This document shows, piece by piece, positions 28,001 through 35,816 of a stretch of DNA of 64,000 bases. The stretch spans positions 930,001-994,000 of the forward strand of contig NZ_JAJJMM010000001.1 in the NCBI RefSeq assembly GCF_020905295.1, read 5' to 3'. The notes beneath the pieces are model-generated. The model did no database searches. It worked only from the letters and a program-made list of their open reading frames with translations, and had not been told where the DNA came from. Source of the stretch: Flavobacterium piscisymbiosum. GTDB taxonomy: Bacteria; Bacteroidota; Bacteroidia; Flavobacteriales; Flavobacteriaceae. The position numbers were made by a program, and so were the translations under genes. The stretch's first letter is position 1, and every line of letters starts with the position of its first letter.

Positions 28001-29921
28001 ATGTTGTAGCTCCTTGAACAACAGAATAAGCCGTGCTACTTCCACAACCATTTTTACCTCTTATCCTGTAATAATATGTAGTTGAAGTTGATAAACCTGT
28101 AACCGTATAAGTCGTTACATTACCAACATCAAGTGAATTATAACCCGGAACAAAACTGCCAAATCCTCCATCTGTTGAAACGTCTAACAAATAACTTGTT
28201 GCATTTGTTTGTGCATTCCAATTAGCAGTGAATACAGTACAAACAACATTTGTAGGTAAAGTAGAAACAACTGTTCCCGGAATGGCACTTGTAGTTGTCG
28301 TATTCTGTACCGTAGCCGTTGAAGAGGAACTTGTACCACAACCATTTTGTGCCCGGATTCGATAATAATAAGTAGTACTTGGAGATAATCCGGTTACTGT
28401 ATAACTTGTTACACTACCAATATTCAATGAATTATAACCTGCAACAAAACTACCAAAACCTACATCTGTTGAAACGTCTAATAAGTAAGTTACAGCATTT
28501 GCTTCAGCTGCCCAATTGGCAGTAAACACACTACAAACTACATTTGTAACCGGCGCTAAAATAACATTACCCGGGACAACTGCAGGTTTATACGTTATGG
28601 TATTTGAATTTGCACTGATACAAGATCCGCTAAATGCTCTGATTCTATAATAATAAGTTGTAGTATTATTTAAACCTGTAATAGTATATGTCAACACATT
28701 TCCTACGTTCAAAGCATTATATGTACCTACAAAACTACCAAAATTAATATCTGTAGAGACGTCAAGCACATAATAACTTGTTCCTGAAACGGCTTGCCAA
28801 TTTGCTGTGATTTGTGTACACGTTGCTGCGCTTCCTGCCAAAGCAACCGGTGCAATTCCGGAAGAAATTGTAGTAACCGTAGCAGTATTATTTGAAGTTA
28901 AAGGCCCTGTAGTACAGTTATCAGCAGCATTTGCACTAGTTCCTGATGTTAAAGATGTAATAGCTAAGCTTTTAGCACCTAAAGTTGTAAACCCGGGAGC
29001 TATAAATGTGCCTTTTCCAGTAACATCTACATTCATACTTACAGCTGTCTGTGCTACACTATTTACCTGATATGACACACTATAAAGACCCGCAGGTAAA
29101 CCAGTAAGGGTTATAATTGATGATGTTCCTGAACAAAGATCTACAACTGATGCTGCAGTGCTAGTTAAAGCATAAGTAGGACAATTATAAGAAATTGTTA
29201 CTTTACCTGCTCCACCATCTCCTCCAGGAGTTGGAGTAGCTAAAAGATTCTTTGCTCCTCCTCCTCCTCCTCCAGGTATAGAACCGGGATTACCAGCAGT
29301 AGCTCCTAATAAAGAACCTCTCTCAGCGCCACCTGCACCAGCCAAAACACCAGTTCCATCAACACTATTACCACCAGCACCTCCAACAGCTCCCAAGCCT
29401 ATTATACCAGTAGTTCCTGAAGCACCTGACACTCCACTTCTGGTTATTTGGCCTGTTGATGCAGAAGCTAAACCTCCCGCACCTCCTGAAACTATACCCC
29501 CGGCATTATTTCCTGTTCCTCCGTTTCCTCCAACGGCTGTAACATATCCAACAACTGTTGAAGTTTTTCCAGTTAAACCACTTCCGGGATTTGTAGAGGT
29601 AGACATTGGACCACCAGAACCTGCACCTCCAGCTGTTATAGATAATGATATTCCGGAAGAAATTGTATATACTCCCCCTGCAAATGCGCCACCGCCACCA
29701 CCGCCACCGCCTCTTTGCAAGTCTAATCCTCCTACAATTGCGCTACCGCCACCGCCACCGCCACCCCAAGCATTAATAGTAATTGGGGTTACTCCGGCAG
29801 GAACTACAAAAGTAGTGGTAACATTTGTAGTCGCATTACCTGTAAAAGAAACCGTTTTAGTTTGTGCGTAAAAAAATAAGGGAAATGCAACTAACTGTAG
29901 AGTAAGTAAAATTCTTTTCAT
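25044..29921 (-). CDS. giant T9SS surface protein: Gly-rich head, four FN3 repeats, Ig-like repeats, type C sorting tail
   Basis: The 1625-residue protein has a signal peptide (1-20, FFYAQ), a glycine-rich head (about 50-245, several G runs) and a beta-domain to about 350. Four FN3-like repeats follow to about 740 (repeated LLDVSTD, SYTVTGL and TTYYYRIR motifs; repeats 2 and 3 are almost the same), then Ig/PKD-like repeats beginning with ICQ, ICS or ICV (about 745-1060). The last 450 residues are the tail module shared with the next three adhesins (FVYWSTPV, GWIDADRNADM, GVPNNG, YRLIGNPYPSA, YFWTHNTA, IWLNM, LVIQGRALPF), closing with a type C T9SS domain. Expected role: cell-surface adhesin or matrix protein. 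Ligand unknown. Confidence 0.88.
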   Translation of the reverse strand: MKRILLTLQLVAFPLFFYAQTKTVSFTGNATTNVTTTFVVPAGVTPITINAWGGGGGGGSAIVGGLDLQRGGGGGGGGAFAGGVYTISSGISLSITAGGAGSGGPMSTSTNPGSGLTGKTSTVVGYVTAVGGNGGTGNNAGGIVSGGAGGLASASTGQITRSGVSGASGTTGIIGLGAVGGAGGNSVDGTGVLAGAGGAERGSLLGATAGNPGSIPGGGGGGAKNLLATPTPGGDGGAGKVTISYNCPTYALTSTAASVVDLCSGTSSIITLTGLPAGLYSVSYQVNSVAQTAVSMNVDVTGKGTFIAPGFTTLGAKSLAITSLTSGTSANAADNCTTGPLTSNNTATVTTISSGIAPVALAGSAATCTQITANWQAVSGTSYYVLDVSTDINFGSFVGTYNALNVGNVLTYTITGLNNTTTYYYRIRAFSGSCISANSNTITYKPAVVPGNVILAPVTNVVCSVFTANWAAEANAVTYLLDVSTDVGFGSFVAGYNSLNIGSVTSYTVTGLSPSTTYYYRIRAQNGCGTSSSSTATVQNTTTTSAIPGTVVSTLPTNVVCTVFTANWNAQTNATSYLLDVSTDGGFGSFVPGYNSLDVGNVTTYTVTGLSTSTTYYYRIRGKNGCGSSTAYSVVQGATTLNSAPLAPTGVASSAVLCTQFTMSWSAATNALTYEVQISTSNTFPATSATQTYTGITATNYNFTGLTPGTVYYYRVLATNGCGMSSYGVPSPASTSTLTVPATPTISASGSLNICQTSNVTLTSSSATNNVWSTGATSQSIVVTSAGNYTVKVVNAGGCESASSLPSTVTISNLPTATAGGSITICSNGSATVSGATSTNGTVQWTFSGGSGTLSNPTTLTPTYTPSLGGTARTVILTMTVTSNNACSPQIATATYTVNIQGAPTAVSSGSQTICVNGSATISGASATNGTVVWTHNGSGTITNAATLTPTYNSVTADSGNQVILTMTVTASPTCSLSYIATSTYPVLVQPVPSTPQNNSPVQPTCLVSTGSVVLKNLPNRNDYTIIQGGTALNTYTGGSGADLTTYTISGLIPGTYNFTVQYPGSCISLPLQNIIINSLETNTYTIAGGWSNGATTTLDQNIIFADDFSSIGDINGCTCKVNAGKKVTINELHTLTIENELVVDPSVGTELTFQNNASLVQINNATNSGNIKYMRTIGIRQADFVYWSTPVNPQKLIDVSQNTKADMFYYHHGSGWIDADRNADMVVGKGYIIRGPENYPNDSKTDYTANFIGVPNNGNLTGEPLEVGKYRLIGNPYPSALSADALILGNTVLNGTLYFWTHNTAVTPVGNYDYNPNDYASYNLSGGVATAKSAKSDPGHSDDPANDNGKKPTGKIGAGQAFFASGRLAGPVIYNNSMRSGGANNSQFFKSSETSKEATVEKNRIWLNMSNAEGVFKQILIGYIQGATNAYESKFDGVSFNGNPYLDFYSMVNTTKLVIQGRALPFVDTDIAPLGYRTAIEGNFTISIDEVDGNMTSQAIYLEDKTVGITHDLRASDYTFTTAIGTFTDRFVLRYTNKTLGTEDFENLENGISVSVKNKTIDVLSSKENIKEVTIFDITGKRLYNKTKVGNTELQIQNLQSENQVLLVKVTLENDFTSTKKIIF

Positions 29922-30399
29922 TGTGGTATTTTTTTATATTAAAAACATAAACTATTGATCAGAAAAATCTAACAGCATGATCTATAAATACCTCAATAAG
30001 TAAAAAACAAGAATACAAAGAAGTCTGATTCTAAAATTGTAATTGAAAGAATAATATAAGTACTTTTTGTTTCATTTAATTGGGCATTTAAATTCAGCAA
30101 TAGGTATTAGGCAGATAAAAAACTAAAAATTAATTTGTCTTTTAGTTTTATTTTAAAAAGTATAAGAATTGTCCTAGTTAGGATTTATCGCATATATAAC
30201 AACAAGGTATGATTTTATTTACATAAAATTCAATTCCCTATTGTTAAAATGTAAGAATTTAACACTTTAAATCGTTTTTAATCAACTACTAAACAAAGAT
30301 TTAGCCTTTAAAACAAAGGCTTTCGATATTTTTAGGCCTGAAATTTTATTTTACTCTAAATAATAAAAATCAATATTATTTTAAATTTAAGCGAGAACG
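29922..30399. other. intergenic stretch between two adhesin genes
   Basis: It is very AT-rich with no credible ORF and must hold the promoter of the 25044-29921 gene. The only clear structure is a 7-bp hairpin at 30303-30321 (AGCCTTT/AAAGGCT), a weak candidate terminator for the upstream delta-60 gene. No exact TAnnTTTG was found on the minus strand. Confidence 0.5.
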
Positions 30400-33300
30400 T
30401 TAAAATATTGTCTTTTTGGTTACAATTAGTCCACTTTCCAGTTTTACTTTCACCAACAAAACCTGATTTTGAGATACCAAATTTAATAGCCTATGTTCTG
30501 CATTTTCTACGTTTTCTTTATGATATAATAGTTTACCCAAAAGATCAAAAACTGACACCTCTTTTATAAGCTCTTTTGTTGAAATCACTTTAATCATTTT
30601 ATCTTTTACTACAATAAAAATATGATCTTCGAAATTTTCAAAATCAGTTTTATTTAAGGTCTTATCAATATATTTTAAAATAAAACGATCATTAAAGGTT
30701 CCGACTGACGTGTCAAAAAAATAGGGACTTTCTTTTAAGTCATGTATCTGTTTTAAATCTTTATCTTCAATAAAAACATTTAAATTCTCAAATAATCCGT
30801 CTTCGTGATCAATATCAAAACTAAAATTGCCATTAATTGAACTTTTATAACCAAGAACAATTGAATCTGTTTGAACAAAGGGTAAAGCCCGACCCTGAAT
30901 GACCAATTTTTTACTGTCAGCTATACTATAAAAATCTACAAACTGATTCGAATTAAAACTTACTGCATCATAATTATCATCATATAAATTTGTTGCTCCT
31001 TGAATATATCCTACCAAAATTTGCTTAAAAGCACCTTCTGAATTCTTAAGATTTAACCAAATGCGATGTTTTTCAATTGTACTTTTATGCCCTTGTTCAT
31101 TATTCTTTTCGACGTGCTTAAAAAACCTGGAATTACTTCCTGAAATTCTGGTGCTATTATTAAACTCAACTGTTCCTGCTACTTTACTAGTCACAAAAAA
31201 AGCCTGTCCCGAGGCAATTTTACCGTTAGGTATACTTTCATTAATCCCTGTTGATAAAGCTTCTCGTGTACCAACCCCTCCAAGTAAATTATAAACTGCA
31301 TAATCATCACTTGCATATTTATTATTAGTATATGGCGTGTTATGTGTCCAGAAATAAAGGGCACCTTTAATTTTCGATCTGTTATTGGTCATAAAAACAT
31401 CCGCATTAATCGCAGACGGATAAGGGTTTCCAACTAAAACATAACTATTCGCAGTTTTTAAAACAGCCTCGATTTTGCCATTATTGGGCGCTCCTTTAAA
31501 AATCGCCTCAAAGTTTGAAGTAATTGTTTGTGAAAAATTCTCAGGTCCCCTGATGATATATCCTTTGCCCGGGATCATATTACAGGTCGAAGGGTTCTCC
31601 TGAATCCATTTAACAATGTAATCGTATGAAAAAAACATGTCTGGCGCAGTATTTGGTGAAACATCAACTAATCTTTGATTATTAACGGGTGAAGACCAAT
31701 AAGTATAATCAAATTTTAATATAGGAGATGATTTTCTTTTAACAAAGGCAATTCCGTTATTTACTATGTCATCATCAGATTGGTATAAAGATGCTGAGTC
31801 TTCTAAAATTAAATTTCCCAAACCTAAATAAGAAAACTCAATTCCCAAAGTGTTTTCACTTAGAACTGTTACCACTTTACCTTCATCAACATAACAACTA
31901 CAAACATCTGTCGTTGTCAAATTTGGATAATTATCTTTAAAAATCACTTCTTTTGCGGGTGACGGAAAGCCATTGGACCAGGAAATACCATTCCATATAG
32001 TCGAATCTAAACATAGTTTTAGACGGGCAATTCTATGTTTGGAGATACCTGATACTGAATTAAAACCTCCTCCAATAATCAATTTATAATCAGATGTAAA
32101 ACTCATCGAATAAAGTTCTTTATTAAGAGAAGCCAAAAATGAAGGATCATAATCACCAGATTTTTCGAGACGAATCAATCTTAATGATGGGCTTGTTTTG
32201 TAGGTTCCTGAAAAAGTTCCGCCAACTAAAATGCGATCATCCGGCTGAACCAAAATAGTGCGAACATCTCCTTTATTAAAACCTGTGTCAGAATTAAAAG
32301 TTGGATCTAAACTACCATCATAATTTAAACGAGCAATTCGTTTTTGTGAAGTTCCATTATAAGTTAAAAAAGACCCTCCTAAAATTATTTTCTTATCAGA
32401 CTGTAATGCTAATGCATACACATATCTATCAAAACCAGTACCAATATTAAAACTGGTATCTATACTTCCGTTGGTATTCAATCGAACTAAACGAGGATAC
32501 AAAAGCCCATTGAATGTATTAAACCTTCCGGCAACTAAAATTTTACCATCGGACTGAAGTAATACTGTCTCAATAATTGCATCAGCTCCAAGACCAATAT
32601 TAAAACTAGTATCACGTAAACCATTTTCTAACAATCTGACTATTCTTCCGGCGGCTGAACCATTATAAGTTGTAAAATTTCCGGCTACAATTAATTTCCC
32701 ATCAGGCTGAACATCTAATGCATACACCTGACTATTAAATCCTGAACCTATAACAAAAGAATTATCTAGTGCTCCATCAGGAAAAATACGGACAATTCGA
32801 TTAGAATTAATTTCATTGTATTTCGTGAAATTTCCTCCAACAACTATCTTTCCGTCTAATTGTAACACAGCATTTTTTACAAGATTATTAGCTCCTTGCT
32901 CTCCTCGATTAAAAGAGACATCAGAAGATCCGTCTTCTAAAACTCTTGTTATCCTTGAGCAATATGCTCCATTAAATTTGGTAAAACTCCCAAATACCAT
33001 TGTTTTTTTATTTTCTAATGATAAAACTTTTAAAACAGAATTATCAAAACCAATTCCTGCAGCTAAATAACCCGCATCATGGTCTCCATTGGCATCGATT
33101 TTTGCTAATCTTCCTTGATTTAAATTATCAAAAACTGAAAATGAACCACCTATATACCAAGATCCTTCTCTATCAGTTGCTAAAGCCAAAACTGATGCAG
33201 ATCCTGGTCCTGAACCTATATCGAAATCTGTTTTTAAAGTCCCGTCTCTATTCAAAAAACATAACCGATTAATCTCTGTACCATTATAAGAACCAATAAA

Positions 33301-34260
33301 AGATCCGCCTACCATTATATTTCCTACAGCGTCAGTTTTAATCGTCTGGACAGCATCTTTACTAAAACCTGAGCCCGACAAGAAATTGCTATCCGGAGAT
33401 CCGTCTTGATTTATTCTTATAATTCTGTTAGCTCCAATACCATTATAATTAGTAAACTTTCCTCCCAGAATAATTTTCTGATCAGATTGAATTATCATCG
33501 CATTGACATCATCATTAAAACCAGATCCTATATTAAAATTATGATCAATGCTACCATCCTGAAATAGTCGGACTATTTTATTTATTGAAGATCCATTAAA
33601 ACTTGTAAAATTTCCGGAAAGCAAAATTTTTCCATCAGATAAAACCTTTGCACTTGTAATATTTGATGAAGATCCGGATCCTGTTATAAATGAAGTATCT
33701 AAACTACCATTCGGCAGGACTCTGGCAATTCGATTTACGGTAACATTATTATACTTTGTAAAACTTCCAACAATTATAATTTTGCCGTCAGCTTGTGGAG
33801 AAATATCATAAATAATACCTGCACTTGCAGCAATTGAAGTATTGAACGTTGCATCATATGAACCATCAGTGTTTAAACGAACTAATCTGCCTGTATTATT
33901 TCCATTAAAGCTTGTAAAACTGCCGCCAACAATTATTTTACCATCAGACTGAATATAAGATGAATAAATTTTACCATTAAATCCTATTCCTATATTAAAA
34001 GTCTCATCTATAGTTCCATCTGGCATTAGACGTGATAAATAAGGTGATGAGACTCCGTTAAGACTTAGATAATCGCCGCCAACAATCAGCTTTTGATCCT
34101 CTTGTAAACACAAAGTCCTTACTATATTATCGAAACCATCTCCTTTTTGGCCATCGTCGATTATACTAAAAGTGACATCTAACTTACCTTGTTGTGCACG
34201 TAGATCAATATTAGAAAATAACAGAATTAAAGCGAATGGAATAAATACTTTTTTTATCAA
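30400..34260 (-). CDS. giant T9SS surface protein with fourteen delta-60 repeats and type C sorting tail
   Basis: The 1286-residue protein has a signal peptide (1-22, LRAQ). Residues about 25-760 hold fourteen repeats of about 50-55 residues with the pattern DGSIDTSFNIGTGF, V.AL..QSDGKI, GGSFT.YNG and R.VRL, the delta-60 (WD-like) repeat. The tail module shared with the neighbouring adhesins follows (FTYWSSPVNNQ, YIIRGPENF, GAPNNG, YVLVGNPYPSA, YFWTHNT, RIWLNL, KLVIQGRALPF), more diverged than in the others, and ends in a type C T9SS domain. Delta-60 repeats are thought to form beta-propellers; fourteen would suit two seven-bladed units. Expected role: secreted or surface-bound adhesion protein. 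Confidence 0.9.
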   Translation of the reverse strand: MIKKVFIPFALILLFSNIDLRAQQGKLDVTFSIIDDGQKGDGFDNIVRTLCLQEDQKLIVGGDYLSLNGVSSPYLSRLMPDGTIDETFNIGIGFNGKIYSSYIQSDGKIIVGGSFTSFNGNNTGRLVRLNTDGSYDATFNTSIAASAGIIYDISPQADGKIIIVGSFTKYNNVTVNRIARVLPNGSLDTSFITGSGSSSNITSAKVLSDGKILLSGNFTSFNGSSINKIVRLFQDGSIDHNFNIGSGFNDDVNAMIIQSDQKIILGGKFTNYNGIGANRIIRINQDGSPDSNFLSGSGFSKDAVQTIKTDAVGNIMVGGSFIGSYNGTEINRLCFLNRDGTLKTDFDIGSGPGSASVLALATDREGSWYIGGSFSVFDNLNQGRLAKIDANGDHDAGYLAAGIGFDNSVLKVLSLENKKTMVFGSFTKFNGAYCSRITRVLEDGSSDVSFNRGEQGANNLVKNAVLQLDGKIVVGGNFTKYNEINSNRIVRIFPDGALDNSFVIGSGFNSQVYALDVQPDGKLIVAGNFTTYNGSAAGRIVRLLENGLRDTSFNIGLGADAIIETVLLQSDGKILVAGRFNTFNGLLYPRLVRLNTNGSIDTSFNIGTGFDRYVYALALQSDKKIILGGSFLTYNGTSQKRIARLNYDGSLDPTFNSDTGFNKGDVRTILVQPDDRILVGGTFSGTYKTSPSLRLIRLEKSGDYDPSFLASLNKELYSMSFTSDYKLIIGGGFNSVSGISKHRIARLKLCLDSTIWNGISWSNGFPSPAKEVIFKDNYPNLTTTDVCSCYVDEGKVVTVLSENTLGIEFSYLGLGNLILEDSASLYQSDDDIVNNGIAFVKRKSSPILKFDYTYWSSPVNNQRLVDVSPNTAPDMFFSYDYIVKWIQENPSTCNMIPGKGYIIRGPENFSQTITSNFEAIFKGAPNNGKIEAVLKTANSYVLVGNPYPSAINADVFMTNNRSKIKGALYFWTHNTPYTNNKYASDDYAVYNLLGGVGTREALSTGINESIPNGKIASGQAFFVTSKVAGTVEFNNSTRISGSNSRFFKHVEKNNEQGHKSTIEKHRIWLNLKNSEGAFKQILVGYIQGATNLYDDNYDAVSFNSNQFVDFYSIADSKKLVIQGRALPFVQTDSIVLGYKSSINGNFSFDIDHEDGLFENLNVFIEDKDLKQIHDLKESPYFFDTSVGTFNDRFILKYIDKTLNKTDFENFEDHIFIVVKDKMIKVISTKELIKEVSVFDLLGKLLYHKENVENAEHRLLNLVSQNQVLLVKVKLESGLIVTKKTIF

Positions 34261-34361
34261 AATTAAAATTATGAGGCGTTATTAAATATGTAAGAATTAA
34301 CCGAAATTTACATTTCTATATTAAAACCTGCAATACCCACTTTTAGTGATATTTTAATAAC

Positions 34362-34399
34362 AAAAAAAAATCCATTCGCCGCAACGAATGGATTTTTTT
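34362..34399 (-). terminator. terminator of the 34425-38573 adhesin gene
   Basis: ATCCATTCG and CGAATGGAT pair around a 6-base loop; A and T runs flank it. Confidence 0.8.
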
Positions 34400-34422
34400 A
34401 TAAGATAAATGTATTGTTTATC

Positions 34423-35816
34423 TATTATTGAAATATGATTTTTCTAGTCGTAGTAAAATCATTTTCTAAAGTCACTTTTACCAGTAAAACCTGATTGCTC
34501 GATGGCAGGTTTTGAATTTGAAGTTCGGTATTTGAAACTTTATTTTTGTTGTAAAGTGTTTTTCCCATAATATCAAAAATGGTAACTTCTTTTATGTTTT
34601 CTTTTGACGATAAAACGTTGATAGTTTTATTTTTTACTGAAATTAAAATTCCATCCTGGGTATTTTCAAAATCGCCGGTTCCAAGTGTTTTGTTGGCATA
34701 TTTTAAAACGAATCGGTCAGTAAATGTACCACTCGCACTTTTAAAAGTATAATCACTTGAGCGTAAATCGTGGATGATACCAGTTTTTTTATCTTCTAAA
34801 TAAATGGCCTGATTACTCATTTTGCCATCGACCTCGTCTATTGCTATGGTAAAAGTATCCTCAACAGATGTTTTGTATCCTAACGGAACAACATCAGTAT
34901 TTACAAATGGCAAAGCACGACCCTGAATTACAAGTTTAGTGGTATTAACCATACTATAAAAATCAAGGTATGGATTACCATCAAAACTTACTCCGTCGAA
35001 TTTATTTTCATAGGCATTGGTTGCTCCTTCGATATAACCAATCAATAATTGTTTGAAAGTTCCCTTTGAGCTTGTCATATTAAGCCAGATGCGATTCTTT
35101 TCGATAGAGGTTTCTTTTGATGTTTCGGATGATTTAAAAAACTGATTGTTGTTTGTACCCCCAAATCGCATCGAATTATTATAAAGTACAGGCCCTGCTA
35201 AACGTCCGCTGACAAAAAAGGCTTGTCCTGCCCCTACATAACCGGATGGCTTTTCGTTACCGGTAAGTGCTGCTTTACTTGTTCTTACGCTTCCGCTAAG
35301 ATTATAACTGGCGTAATCATTCGGGTTATAATCATAGTTTCCAACAGGGGTTACAGCAGTATTATGTGTCCAGAAATAAACAGTTCCGTTTAGTACTGTA
35401 TTTCCCTGAATAAGTTTATCTATGCTTAAAGCCGATGGATAAGGATTTCCGATTAATCGATATTTACCTGCGGTTAATGGTTCTCCAACGATGTCTCCGT
35501 TATTTGGAACTCCGATAAATGAAGCAGTATAGTCAGCCTTATCTGTATTGGAGTAAGTTTCAGGACCGCGAATAATATATCCTTTCCCTACAATCATATC
35601 GGCGTTTCTATCAGCATCAATCCAACCTGAACCGTGATGGTAATAAAACAGATCTGGCTTGGTATCAGGTGAAACTTTAAGTAATTGCTGTGGTTTAACA
35701 GGTGTTGACCAATACACGAAATCTGCCTGACGAATTTTAAGGGCCGTACGCTTGTAAGTGATGTTTCCGGTATTCACAACATTGTTGCTTTGTAATAAGC
35801 TTGAATTATTTTCGAA
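34423..35816. repeat. left arm of a 1.39-kb near-perfect inverted repeat
   Basis: This arm is the 3' end of the 34425-38573 gene. Read on the minus strand, it matches 44208-45601. Sampled alignment at both ends and the middle is base-identical except for single changes, and the encoded 463 residues differ at three positions (T/I, I/V, M/T). Identity stops sharply a few bases after the stop codon and at a TTCGAAAATAATTC junction. Confidence 0.9.
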
